The notes: generated by a model not told the origin, from the sequence alone. A stretch of DNA of 44,825 nt from an uncultured bacterium (GCA_902802945.1 CADCOC010000003.1:69594-114418), one strand, 5' to 3'; positions 30,633-39,661 are shown, counted from the stretch's first letter. Program-made: numbers and translations.

Positions 30633-31466
30633 ATGATTAAAGTAAAACGTCTGGTGGGATCCGTCCTTGCTTTGCTGGCGCTGGCCGCAGTAGTGGTGAT
30701 GTGCGTCATCGGCCGCAGGTCAGATGCGGGCGGATCGGAGTCGAGCGTGGAACAGAAGGGCGCGCATGAGGCAGTCGGCGCGCCGACATCTAGGCGACCG
30801 GCCTCGGTTCGTTCGCCGACTTCCAGGAAGCGCGCCGACCGAAAGAGTCGGCCTCGCCGTGTAGATGTGGCAAAGGCCGATTCTGGCGACGACGGGGATG
30901 ATGACGACATGTCTCCGGCAGACAGGCGCCTGATGGACGCCATTGAGCAGGCGAGTGACGACGACGACCTTGATCGGCTGGTGAAACTCATCCCCGAGGT
31001 TTCGGCCTCGACGAATGCGGAGGTCCGGTCTGAGCTTGTTGACGCCATAGGATGGTTTGACGTGAAGGGCATGAACCATCTGCTGCCGTTCATGGCAGAC
31101 CAGGACGACAACGTGCGCGAGAGTGCGATTGACAACTGGACTTCCTCGCTGGGGGAGGTGGAGGATGAGAAGTTGCGCGCCCAGATGGTAGGCGCCGTCA
31201 TGCAGGTTCTGACTGACGAGGATGCGCTGGAGTCCATGGTGAACGAACTGATTGACATGGACGAGAGGCTTGCCTTGCAGACGCTGGTCGACGTCATCGA
31301 GGGCGGTAAGGCCGCGTCACAGGGCATAGCCGCCGCGCGGGAGCAGTACGAGTTCCTGACGGGCGAGGAGTACACGACCATAGATGCGGCCAACCAGTGG
31401 CTGGCTGAAAACTATGAACCGCCGGAACAGGAGTCAGACGCGGCTGGCGGGGAGCGGAAGCAGTAG
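30633..31466 (+). CDS. Membrane-anchored HEAT-like repeat protein
   Basis: A 277-residue protein. One N-terminal membrane helix (about residues 8-27), then a disordered Arg/Ser/Asp-rich linker (30-95), then helical repeats of HEAT/Armadillo type (about 100-240, for example HLLPFMADQDDNVRESAIDN). GGAGGG lies about 7 nt before the start. Its stop touches the start of the glycosyltransferase gene. A scaffold role at the membrane is inferred; no enzyme motif is seen. Confidence 0.65.
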   Translation: MIKVKRLVGSVLALLALAAVVVMCVIGRRSDAGGSESSVEQKGAHEAVGAPTSRRPASVRSPTSRKRADRKSRPRRVDVAKADSGDDGDDDDMSPADRRLMDAIEQASDDDDLDRLVKLIPEVSASTNAEVRSELVDAIGWFDVKGMNHLLPFMADQDDNVRESAIDNWTSSLGEVEDEKLRAQMVGAVMQVLTDEDALESMVNELIDMDERLALQTLVDVIEGGKAASQGIAAAREQYEFLTGEEYTTIDAANQWLAENYEPPEQESDAAGGERKQ

Positions 31467-32882
31467 ATGTTCACGCAGGGCAGGATAAGGGTTGTCGCGC
31501 TGGGCTTGGCGGATGCTTTATGCATCGCCATCGTCTGGACGTCGGTTGTCCTGGCCTACTGGCGTGTGGCGGGTGGATACACGCCAGGCCTGTATCTGGA
31601 TTTCTGGCCGGTCGCGCCGACGTTCGTCATCCTCAATGCCACGCTCGGGCTGTACCATGGAAGCTGGATGTATCCTGCGGCGCCGCTGCCGCCCGTGGAG
31701 GAGATGCGCCGGCTGATGCTTTCCTCTCTGATTTTGCATTTGGCCGTCGTGACCGTCCTCGTAATGCTGTTCCAGACGATGCAGGGGTATTCGCGCATGG
31801 TCGTCGCGATCTCGGGGATTCTTACGGCGGTCCTTGCGCAGTCCGTACGCAACTGGGTGCGACGCATGCTTTTCAGACTGCAGGTGGGCCAGATCCCGGT
31901 TGTTCTGGCTGGTGCGGGGGATGTCGGTCGCCGCGTGGCGACCATTCTCAAAAATGACGCCTATACGGGGTTTCGGGTTGTGGGCTATTTCAACGGCGCA
32001 GGGGAGGTCAGGGCCTGTTTGGACGTTGACGGCATCCCGTGTCTGGGCTCGTTGCAGGATATCGTGCCGGAGGCGGAGCGGCGCGATGTCAAGATTCTGC
32101 TCGCCTGCCAGGACGAGCGGCTGTTCCGCTGCCAGATGAAGGAATTCTCGGCGTGGTTCACGTACATCGAGTTCCTCCCGACCGCGAATGCATTTCCCGT
32201 GTTCGGGGCAAGGGCCGTCACCTTCGACGGCCTTGGCGGACTGGAGATGGTCAATCAGGCGCGCAAGCGAGTCCTCAGATTCCAGAAATGGGTACTTGAC
32301 CGCGTCTTGGCGCTGATAGCGTTCGTGTTTGCGATTCCCCTTTTCATTGTCATTCCCCTTTTGATTAAATTGACGAGCAGAGGACCAGTGTTCTACCGGC
32401 AGGAGCGGTTGGGGCGCCACGGAAAGCATTTCCTCATGTGGAAGTTCCGGTCCATGCACGCAGACGCGGACGAACGGCTAAGGCAACTCATAGCCGACGA
32501 TCCAAAGTTGGCGGATGAATGGGCGAACAATTTCAAGCTCGCGGACGATCCGCGCGTGACCTTGCTCGGACGTTTCCTGCGGCGGACTTCCCTTGACGAG
32601 CTGCCGCAGCTCTTCAACGTGCTGAGCGGCGAAATGGCGTTGATCGGGCCGCGTCCCATCGTCGAGGACGAAGTCCAATACTACGGCACGTCATACGAGA
32701 CGTTTGCGTCCGTCCGTCCTGGCGTCACTGGCCTCTGGCAGGTGTCGGGCCGCAGCGACACTGATTACGACCGCCGCGTGGCGCTTGACACCTACTACGT
32801 CCTCAACTGGTCGCCGTGGATGGACATCTGGATACTGATCAGGACAGTCCTTGCCGTCCTGCTAATGCGCGGCGCCAGGTGA
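31467..32882 (+). CDS. WbaP-like polyprenyl-phosphate sugar phosphotransferase
   Basis: A 471-residue enzyme that starts polysaccharide synthesis by moving a sugar phosphate onto undecaprenyl phosphate. Four N-terminal membrane helices (within about residues 10-125) lead to a Rossmann-like CoA-binding-type domain (VVLAGAGDVGRRVATILK, about 145-162). After a further hydrophobic re-entrant helix (about 275-300) comes the catalytic core: RGPVFYRQERLGRHGK, WKFRSMHADADE, LRRTSLDELPQLFNVLSGEM and VRPGVTGLWQVSGRS. All landmarks of the WbaP/RfbP family are present. The sugar specificity (galactose, glucose or N-acetyl sugars) cannot be told. It begins directly after the HEAT-like gene. Confidence 0.9.
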   Translation: MFTQGRIRVVALGLADALCIAIVWTSVVLAYWRVAGGYTPGLYLDFWPVAPTFVILNATLGLYHGSWMYPAAPLPPVEEMRRLMLSSLILHLAVVTVLVMLFQTMQGYSRMVVAISGILTAVLAQSVRNWVRRMLFRLQVGQIPVVLAGAGDVGRRVATILKNDAYTGFRVVGYFNGAGEVRACLDVDGIPCLGSLQDIVPEAERRDVKILLACQDERLFRCQMKEFSAWFTYIEFLPTANAFPVFGARAVTFDGLGGLEMVNQARKRVLRFQKWVLDRVLALIAFVFAIPLFIVIPLLIKLTSRGPVFYRQERLGRHGKHFLMWKFRSMHADADERLRQLIADDPKLADEWANNFKLADDPRVTLLGRFLRRTSLDELPQLFNVLSGEMALIGPRPIVEDEVQYYGTSYETFASVRPGVTGLWQVSGRSDTDYDRRVALDTYYVLNWSPWMDIWILIRTVLAVLLMRGAR

Positions 32883-32965
32883 CTTGAACTTGCCATGCCC
32901 GCGCATCGTCCTATCACGTCCAAGCGGATTCCCTTGGGCTTTGTGTGTACGGACACGGAATAATA

Positions 32966-32974
32966 TGGTATAAT
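32966..32974 (+). promoter_or_regulatory. Extended -10 promoter of the ABC exporter operon, predicted leaderless
   Basis: TGG plus a perfect TATAAT (32969-32974) without a good -35. Eight nt (AGGCGCGG) lie before the ATG at 32983. The GGCGC after the box echoes other promoters here. Confidence 0.6.
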
Positions 32975-32982
32975 AGGCGCGG

Positions 32983-33750
32983 ATGTTCGAGAAATTGGCG
33001 AAACATAGGTTCCTCTTCGAAGAGTTGGTCAAGCGCGATTTCAAGAAGAAGTACAAGCGTACGATTCTTGGAATGGGGTGGAGTATGCTCTCACCCCTCC
33101 TGACGCTTCTGGTGATGAAAGTCGTGTTCGAGAACTTCTTCGGCCGGAACACGGCGCATTACACGACGTACCTCTTCTGCGGCAACCTTCTGTTCGCCTG
33201 GTTCTCGGAGGCTTCGTCCGGCGGCATGATGAGCCTCTACAACAATGCGGGGATATTCTCGAAGGTCAATGTGCCGAAGTACCTTTTTCTTCTCTCCGGC
33301 AGCGTGCGGACGCTGATAAACTTCGCACTGACGCTGGTCCTGTTCTTCGTGTTCTGCGGGTTGGACCATGTCGCGTTCACGTGGCGGTTCGTGCTTCTGG
33401 CCTATCCGGTGGCGACGATGTTCCTATTCAACATCGGGGTGGGGATGGCCCTTTCCGCGCTCTTCATATTCTTCCGCGACATTGACTATCTGTGGCGGGT
33501 TTTCCTGCAGCTACTGATGTACGGCTCGGCGATTTTCTACATGACGGACGGATTCTCGCCGAAAGTCAAGTTCGTCTTTGCGTGCAACCCGATATACCGG
33601 CACATCGCGTACTTCCGGGAAGTCGTCCTGGAGGCAGCGACGCCTTCGCTTGAGACGCATCTTGCGCTAGCGAGCTTTGCCGCCGCCGCGCTCATCCTGG
33701 GCGTGTTCATGTACAAACGCTACAATACGAAGTTCCTGTACTATGTCTGA
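32983..33750 (+). CDS. ABC-2 type polysaccharide exporter permease (Wzm/TagG-like)
   Basis: A 255-residue membrane protein with six predicted helices. The N-terminus carries a cytoplasmic FLFEELVKRDFKKKYKRTIL motif, the amphipathic region typical of Wzm/KpsM/TagG, then LGMGWSMLSPLL. Together with the following ATPase it exports lipid-linked polysaccharide across the inner membrane. The ATPase start overlaps its end by 8 nt (ATGTCTGA). Helices lie about at residues 28-50, 60-85, 105-135, 140-165, 170-195 and 228-250. Confidence 0.88.
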   Translation: MFEKLAKHRFLFEELVKRDFKKKYKRTILGMGWSMLSPLLTLLVMKVVFENFFGRNTAHYTTYLFCGNLLFAWFSEASSGGMMSLYNNAGIFSKVNVPKYLFLLSGSVRTLINFALTLVLFFVFCGLDHVAFTWRFVLLAYPVATMFLFNIGVGMALSALFIFFRDIDYLWRVFLQLLMYGSAIFYMTDGFSPKVKFVFACNPIYRHIAYFREVVLEAATPSLETHLALASFAAAALILGVFMYKRYNTKFLYYV

Positions 33751-34498
33751 TGCACTCCCAATGCTTTCATGCCAGAACGTCTCCATCCGCTACCAGGTCG
33801 GGGACTTCAAGAACATCGGACTGAAGGAGTGGGTTATGCGCCGCCTGACCGGCCGCTACAATGTCGTTGATTTCTGGGCCGACAGGGACATCACCTTCTC
33901 GCTTGACGAAGGCGACATGCTCGGCATCATCGGCACGAACGGGGCCGGCAAGTCGACGCTCCTCAAGGCGGTTTCCGGAATCATGGAGCCGACAGCGGGG
34001 AAAATCGACCGCAAGGGAAACGTTGTGGCGCTTTTGGAATTGGCGAGCGGATTCGACGGCGACCTCACGGTGAAGGAAAATGCGTATTTGCGCGGGGCTA
34101 TGCTTGGCTATACTCGCCGATTCTTGGACGAGACGTATGCCAGCATAATCGAGTTTGCCGAGTTGAACGGGTTTGAAGACCGCCCTTTCAAGCAGCTTTC
34201 CTCTGGCATGAGGTCACGACTGGCCTTCTCCATCGCCTCGCTCGTCAAGCCGGAGATACTGATTCTCGACGAGGTACTTTCCGTCGGCGACGGCGCGTTC
34301 CGCAAAAAGAGCGAGGCGAAGATGCGCGAAATCATCAAAAGCGGCGCGACCACCATCCTCGTCTCGCATTCCATCGAACAGGTACGGACCATGTGCAACA
34401 AAGTGCTGTGGTTGGACAAGGGCCGTCAGATCGATTTCACCGATGACGTGAAAGGGTGCTGTGATCGGTACGAGGAGTTCCTCGCCGGCAGGAAATAG
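33743..34498 (+). CDS. ABC exporter ATPase (Wzt/TagH-like)
   Basis: A 251-residue ATPase. Walker A GTNGAGKST (about residues 72-80), the polysaccharide-specific ELASGFDGDLTVKENAYLRG, signature LSSGMRSRLAFS, Walker B ILILDEVLSVGD and H-loop VSHS are all seen. The start is ATG 33743, where the reading frame overlaps the permease end. It ends soon after the ATPase fold and lacks the C-terminal carbohydrate-binding domain of O9a-type Wzt, so chain-end recognition must be done elsewhere or is not needed. Confidence 0.9.
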   Translation: MSDALPMLSCQNVSIRYQVGDFKNIGLKEWVMRRLTGRYNVVDFWADRDITFSLDEGDMLGIIGTNGAGKSTLLKAVSGIMEPTAGKIDRKGNVVALLELASGFDGDLTVKENAYLRGAMLGYTRRFLDETYASIIEFAELNGFEDRPFKQLSSGMRSRLAFSIASLVKPEILILDEVLSVGDGAFRKKSEAKMREIIKSGATTILVSHSIEQVRTMCNKVLWLDKGRQIDFTDDVKGCCDRYEEFLAGRK

Positions 34499-34518
34499 CA
34501 AAGGAAGATGAGGGCGAT

Positions 34519-37446
34519 ATGGGATTCGTAAAGAAATTTCGTGGCATATTCAAGCAGTTCATTCCGTATGGCATGGAAAGGCGGTACATCCTCAAGACCT
34601 ATGCCATGACGGAACCCTGGGATCCTGCGGGAAAAGGAGGGCCGCTAGGTGTTGTCCGAGACTTTCTCCCCTATGGATTGGTGAGGGGACATCTGAAACG
34701 CAGATACGAAAGGGAGGGAGAAATGTCGCTTCCATTCTTCACTCGCATGAAACTGCTCGGCATCCGGATGCTCAGGGCGCTCCACTTGATCGGCGAAGGG
34801 CGCTTCCGCCTGTTGCGCGACTACCTTGTCGTCGAAGCGTCCGGACTGTTTGACGCGGACTGGTACAAGGCGGAGTATCCAGATGTCGTGAAGAGCCGCG
34901 TTGATCCGCTCTGGCACTACTGCAGCAAGGGCTGGAGAGAGCGCCGTTCGCCCGGACCGTACTTTGACGGGCGGGAGTACCTGCGGAAGAACCGCGATGT
35001 CGCCTCTTCGCAGGTAAATCCGGTGGTCCACTTCGTAATGTGCGGCAGCAAGGAGGGAAGGCACGGCATAGTCAACGCAAAATCCGAACGGCAGAGCGCC
35101 GTCGTGCTGGAGCTGACGGCACTGCACTATCGTCCGAAGATCAGCGTCATCGTTGCCAGCTACAACTACGAGAATTTCCTGCCGGAGACGCTGGACAGCC
35201 TGCTGGCTCAGACATACACCAACTTCGAGGTGATCGTGGTGGACGACGGATCGTCCGACAGGAGCGTTGCCGTGGCGCGCAAATACGCCAAGAAGCACTC
35301 AAACGTGTTCCTGTACCAGCACAAAGGCGGCGTCAACCGCGGTCTGCCCGCAACCGTCAAGCTGGGCCTGTCCAAGGCGTCCGGGGAGTTCGTGGCGTTC
35401 TGCGAATCCGACGACATCTGGATGCCGGACCATTTGCTGGCCAAGGTCTCGCTGCTGAACGGCTTTGGCACGGACTCTCCGGCTATCGTCATCAACGACG
35501 TCCAGCCATTTGGCGACGAAGGGCGCAGCCGCGCGGCGGCGAAGGTCGCCGAAGAAAGCATGGCCGCGCTGCGTGAAACGCGGAACCTCGTGTCGGTCAT
35601 GGACTTCCGCCAGAGGAACTGGATCTGCACCTTCTCGTGCTGCATGGTCAGGCGGAACGTCCTGCAGGACTGCGACTTCGACACGTGCCCGAGGCCGGCG
35701 AACCTCGATTGGTGGCTGTGGCGGCAGATATGCTGCACTAATCCCATCTACGTCGTGCGGGCGAAGCTCACCAAATGGCGGATGCACGAGTCTTTCATGG
35801 CCAAGGAAAGCGTGGAGTCCATCCTGCTGAACCGGCAGTTCCTTGATCGCATGGACAGGCTGCTGCTGCGCCGCCATCCGCGCGAGGCAAAGGAACTGAG
35901 GCGCATCGTGGAGCAGCGGGACAGGTTCAAGGTGGAGAACGGTCTGCTGCTCGACAACGGCGAGGCGGTGGCGGCGCAGCCGAGGTTCTCGGTGGTCATG
36001 CCAACGTACAACCGGGCGTTTTGCATCGGCTGCGCGATCGACTCCCTGCTCCGCCAGACGTACCAGAACTTCGAGCTCGTCATCGTGGACGACGGCTCGA
36101 CCGACGGAACGGAAGAGCACCTGCGCAAACGCTACGGCAAGGAGATTGAGACGGGCAGGATCAAATACCATCACATATCCAACAGGGGCGTCTGCAAGGC
36201 CAGGAACTACGCGCTCAGGCACGTCACCGGAGACTGGATCGCCTACCTCGATTCGGACAACGAGATGTGCGACTATTTCCTCGAGGAGTTCGCCCGCGAA
36301 ATCATCTGCCATCCCGATGCCAGGAACTTCTACGCCAAGCTGATATGCCGCAACTCCAAGAGGAAGTTGGGACGTGCCTTCGACCTTGACTCGCTCATCA
36401 AGGCGAACTTCATCGACCTCGGCGTGTACGTGCATCACCGCAGCCTGCTTGACGAGATCGGCGCATTTGACGAGAACATGACGCGGCTCGTGGACTGGGA
36501 TCTCATAGTCCGGCAGGCAAAGGCGAGCGAACCGCTGTTCATGGACGAGATCGTGCTGATATACAACGACGACGGCGACTACGGCAGAATCACCAATTCC
36601 GTCTCGCTAAAGGCCAACATGGACTACTTCAGGAAGAAACACTGCAACTGGCCGACGGTGACGACCATCATCACCACGTACAACCACGAGAAGTACATCA
36701 AGCGCGCCATCGAGAGCGCGATTATGCAGCAAGGCGACTTCATCCACGAAATCATCGTCTCCAGCGACGCCTCCACGGACGGCACCCAGTCCGTAATAGA
36801 CAGCCTCAAGGAGCTGTACCCCGGACAGTTCAAGGACCTGTCCGGCATTGAAAACGTCGGGATATCGGCGAACCTGAAGAGGTGTTTCGCCGCCGCGACG
36901 GGAAAGTACATCGCCATCCTGGAAGGCGACGACTACTGGATTACGCCCTGGAAGATAAACCGGCAGGTGAAGTTCATGCGCACCCACCCGAAATGCTCGA
37001 TGTGCTTCTCTCGCATCAAGCTGCTGAACAAGGACGGAAAGTTCGCGCTGCTTCCAAGGCAGTCAGGCCTCCCCGACATCCTCACAGGCGAGGATTTCAT
37101 CAGGGATCCGAACCAGAACCTGATCGCCAACTTCTCCTGCTGCCTCTTCGACGGGGACATTGCCAGGGCATTTCCCGACATTCTGTATTCCGAACGCTTT
37201 ACCGAAATCGGCTGCGCGTTCTTCATTGAGCAGAAGGGACCGATCGGCTTCCTGCCGGACATCATGTCGGTCTACCGCCTCCATGAAAGCGGCGTGTGGA
37301 GCGCCTGCGACAGGCAGCGGCAGCTGGAATCGGCCATCCGGGTTCGCGAAGTGGCGCTGCAGGTGTGCGCGCCGAAGTACAAAGACAGAATCCAGGCTAT
37401 AATAGACGGGCTGAAGAAGAAGTTGAAGGAGCTAGGTGATGTCTGA
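34519..37446 (+). CDS. Multidomain glycosyltransferase with three GT2 domains
   Basis: A 975-residue cytoplasmic protein. Residues 12-24 and 46-63 carry two IPYG/LPYG amphipathic segments, and about 110-190 holds a WY-x3-YPDV / NPVVHF / EGR-type module. Three family 2 glycosyltransferase folds follow: GT2-1 from about 204 (ISVIVASYNYENF, VVDDGSSD, CESDDIW), GT2-2 from about 488 (FSVVMPTYNRAF, VDDGSTDGT, YLDSDNEM) and GT2-3 from about 712 (VTTIITTYNHEKY, SSDASTDGT, LEGDDYW). All three keep the nucleotide-sugar D-x-D-like acidic residues, so three transfer activities are possible. GT2-2 is closely related to the next gene. It probably builds the repeat unit exported by the ABC transporter. Confidence 0.85.
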   Translation: MGFVKKFRGIFKQFIPYGMERRYILKTYAMTEPWDPAGKGGPLGVVRDFLPYGLVRGHLKRRYEREGEMSLPFFTRMKLLGIRMLRALHLIGEGRFRLLRDYLVVEASGLFDADWYKAEYPDVVKSRVDPLWHYCSKGWRERRSPGPYFDGREYLRKNRDVASSQVNPVVHFVMCGSKEGRHGIVNAKSERQSAVVLELTALHYRPKISVIVASYNYENFLPETLDSLLAQTYTNFEVIVVDDGSSDRSVAVARKYAKKHSNVFLYQHKGGVNRGLPATVKLGLSKASGEFVAFCESDDIWMPDHLLAKVSLLNGFGTDSPAIVINDVQPFGDEGRSRAAAKVAEESMAALRETRNLVSVMDFRQRNWICTFSCCMVRRNVLQDCDFDTCPRPANLDWWLWRQICCTNPIYVVRAKLTKWRMHESFMAKESVESILLNRQFLDRMDRLLLRRHPREAKELRRIVEQRDRFKVENGLLLDNGEAVAAQPRFSVVMPTYNRAFCIGCAIDSLLRQTYQNFELVIVDDGSTDGTEEHLRKRYGKEIETGRIKYHHISNRGVCKARNYALRHVTGDWIAYLDSDNEMCDYFLEEFAREIICHPDARNFYAKLICRNSKRKLGRAFDLDSLIKANFIDLGVYVHHRSLLDEIGAFDENMTRLVDWDLIVRQAKASEPLFMDEIVLIYNDDGDYGRITNSVSLKANMDYFRKKHCNWPTVTTIITTYNHEKYIKRAIESAIMQQGDFIHEIIVSSDASTDGTQSVIDSLKELYPGQFKDLSGIENVGISANLKRCFAAATGKYIAILEGDDYWITPWKINRQVKFMRTHPKCSMCFSRIKLLNKDGKFALLPRQSGLPDILTGEDFIRDPNQNLIANFSCCLFDGDIARAFPDILYSERFTEIGCAFFIEQKGPIGFLPDIMSVYRLHESGVWSACDRQRQLESAIRVREVALQVCAPKYKDRIQAIIDGLKKKLKELGDV

Positions 37447-38431
37447 CCGCCCAATGTTCTCGGTTGTCACTCCAACGTACAACAGAAAATACTGCATTTG
37501 CTCCGCAATCGAATCACTCATGTGCCAGACTTTCGGCGACTTCGAGCAGATTGTTGCGGATGACGGCTCGACCGACGGGACGGTTGAACTGCTGAAAAGC
37601 GAATACGCTAAAGAAATCGCAAGCGGAAAGATTCGAATTCTTGAACTCGGACACGGAGGGGTCTGCGCGGCGAGGAATGCCGCCCTTGAGGCCGCAAAGG
37701 GCGAGTGGATCGCGTATCTCGATTCGGACAACATAGTCTCGTCCGATTTCCTCCAGACTTTCGCCGACGGTATCAAGTCGCACCCTGACGCAAAGTGCTT
37801 CTATGCCGCGCTAATGCGCACGAGCGACAAATCCATCCTAGACAGACCTTTCGACAGGCAGCGACTTCTGCGCGCGAACTACATAGACATGGGGGTCTAT
37901 TGCCATCACCGCGACCTGATAGACGAGTTCGGCGCTTTTGACACCGACTTCGGGGCGATAGAGGACTGGGATCTCATAGTGAGGCACACAAGCAAATATA
38001 CGCCGGTTAGGCTGGGACATGTGGTTCTCATGTACAACAACGACGCTTCCGACGACAGGCTTTCGCGGAAATTTGACATTCAGGCAGGTGCGTATGAGCG
38101 ATTCAGAAGAAAACACGAGCCCAATGCCTGCCTGAACGACGTCGACGTCGAGGTCATAAGGAGATCCTGGTTTTTTGATCCCGAATGGTATATGGCGGAG
38201 TATGGAAAGCTGCTCGCCGGGGCCGATCCCGCAGCGCACTACCTCGTCAGGGGGTGGAAGAACGGCCTTCATCCAGGTCCTTATTTCGACGGTGCTCAAT
38301 ACTTGGCGCGGAATCCCGATGTAGCACAGGCTTTGATAAACCCTCTCCTCCACTACGAGCGCAGCGGAAGGAAAGAGGGTAGGATCGGTTTCCTGCGCCG
38401 AAAGCCGTTTCCGCGGCAAACGGAAAGGTAA
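37439..38431 (+). CDS. GT2 glycosyltransferase with a C-terminal WY/NPDV module
   Basis: A 330-residue protein overlapping the previous gene by 8 nt (ATGTCTGA). AAGGAGC precedes the start; a GTG at 37436 is possible. Residues 5-230 form a GT2 fold (FSVVTPTYNRKYCIC, ADDGSTDGT, YLDSDNI, EDWDLIV) clearly paralogous to GT2-2 of the neighbour. Residues about 240-320 hold the module WFFDPEWYMAEY, DPAAHYLVRGW, PGPYFDGAQYL and NPDVAQALINPLLHY that occurs N-terminally in the neighbour. This shows domain duplication and reshuffling in the locus. Sugar specificity unknown. Confidence 0.87.
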   Translation: MSDRPMFSVVTPTYNRKYCICSAIESLMCQTFGDFEQIVADDGSTDGTVELLKSEYAKEIASGKIRILELGHGGVCAARNAALEAAKGEWIAYLDSDNIVSSDFLQTFADGIKSHPDAKCFYAALMRTSDKSILDRPFDRQRLLRANYIDMGVYCHHRDLIDEFGAFDTDFGAIEDWDLIVRHTSKYTPVRLGHVVLMYNNDASDDRLSRKFDIQAGAYERFRRKHEPNACLNDVDVEVIRRSWFFDPEWYMAEYGKLLAGADPAAHYLVRGWKNGLHPGPYFDGAQYLARNPDVAQALINPLLHYERSGRKEGRIGFLRRKPFPRQTER

Positions 38432-38443
38432 CATGGTGGCCAA

Positions 38444-39613
38444 ATGGAAGAGAAGAAGACTACGAGAAAAAAGATAAAGCCGACAGCCGACGTCGCAATC
38501 GCCCAGAAGGACATCCAGATCGCAGTTTTTGCGCAAGAGATCGAGGCGCAGGCCGGCGAGATTCGCGCACTTAGGTCGGAGTTGGGGAAAACGAAGACGG
38601 CGTCGGACTCTGAACGCGCGGCGCATGGCGCGAAGATGGCGGAATGCCAGAACAAGGTGTCGTCGCTTGAATCTGAGATAGACAGGCTCGGAAATGCGCT
38701 TTCCCAAGAACGCGCGGTCGTTCATGCCGCGCAGGAAAGGTTCCTTTCCGAGATCGAGTCCATGCGGAAGGACGGAGCGGACATAATGGCGCGCCTGGCG
38801 GCGGTGGAGGCGGAGAGGAACGCTCTATCCGCAGACAAGGCGGAGCTGGCGGCGGAGAAGGAGTCTCTGTCCGCAGACAAGGCGAAACTGGTGGCGGAGA
38901 AGGAGTCTCTGTCCGCAGACAAGGCGAAACTGGTGGCGGAGAAGGAGTCTCTGTCCGCGGACAAGGCGAAGCTTGTGGCGGAGAATGTTCGTATTGCCGA
39001 GGAGTGCCGTGCCGTTCGCGAAGCGATGGACCGCAGCCTTGCCAGTGTCGAGTTCCTGCAGGAGGGCAATCGCGGCCTCATGTCGCGTCTGGAGGCCGGG
39101 GATGCCGAGAGGGCCGACCTCTCGTCCGCCAATGCCATGTTGACGGCAGACAACAGCCGGCTTGAAGGGGAACTTGGAACGGCGAGAGCATACGGGAAAG
39201 ACCAGGAGGCGAAACTTTCTGCCGAGAAGGCTTTGTCTGCGCAGTTCAAGCAGAAGGCGGATGCCCGATACGCGGAAATTGCGTCCGTCAAGGGCAAGTT
39301 GAAGAAATCGCAGGATGCCGAGGCCTCGGCGATAAGACGGGCCGAGTCCGCCGAAAGCAAGCTTTCGGCGGCCAACAGGTTGCTGCGCGAATGCAGGGAG
39401 CGCGAAGACGCCCGTCGGCTGGTGAAGCGTTTTCACAGGCTTGTAAAGGGACTGTTGCCATACGGGCTAGTCTGCACATGGAAACGCATGGCGTACGGTA
39501 TATGCGAGGACAGGCCTCTTTTTGCCTATCCCGGCTTTTTCAGGAAGTGTTGGCGGATCGTCAAGTTCTTCTTGCCGTATTTTGTCGTAGCGCCCTTTAA
39601 TCGCGCGCGGTAG
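38444..39613 (+). CDS. Coiled-coil protein with 42-bp tandem repeats and LPYG tail
   Basis: A 389-residue protein. Residues about 15-325 are a nearly continuous coiled coil rich in Glu, Ala, Lys and Leu. Residues 128-183 contain four 14-residue units (consensus LSADKAKLVAEKES), encoded by 42-bp tandem repeats at 38825-38992. The C-terminal 65 residues differ: VKGLLPYGLVCTWKRMAY (about 335-352) and VKFFLPYFVVAPFNRAR (end) are amphipathic LPY segments like those of the GT protein at 34519, presumably membrane-binding. There is no enzyme domain. Located in an ABC-exporter polysaccharide locus, it could be a length ruler analogous to the WbdD coiled coil, or a scaffold. Confidence 0.72.
   Translation: MEEKKTTRKKIKPTADVAIAQKDIQIAVFAQEIEAQAGEIRALRSELGKTKTASDSERAAHGAKMAECQNKVSSLESEIDRLGNALSQERAVVHAAQERFLSEIESMRKDGADIMARLAAVEAERNALSADKAELAAEKESLSADKAKLVAEKESLSADKAKLVAEKESLSADKAKLVAENVRIAEECRAVREAMDRSLASVEFLQEGNRGLMSRLEAGDAERADLSSANAMLTADNSRLEGELGTARAYGKDQEAKLSAEKALSAQFKQKADARYAEIASVKGKLKKSQDAEASAIRRAESAESKLSAANRLLRECREREDARRLVKRFHRLVKGLLPYGLVCTWKRMAYGICEDRPLFAYPGFFRKCWRIVKFFLPYFVVAPFNRAR
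38825..38992 (+). repeat. Four in-frame 42-bp tandem repeats
   Basis: Units at 38825-38866, 38867-38908, 38909-38950 and 38951-38992. The middle two are identical and the outer two diverge slightly. Each encodes 14 residues, exactly two coiled-coil heptads, so gain or loss of units preserves both reading frame and coil register. Confidence 0.85.
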
Positions 39614-39661
39614 GCGAAGTCCGTAGTTTTGACGATTTGTTCAGGAAATGGTTGGTTGCGT

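Noticed and set aside
38825..38992. CRISPR array
   Set aside because: The repeats are contiguous, in frame and without spacers; they encode coiled-coil heptads. No CRISPR array or cas gene was seen in the window.
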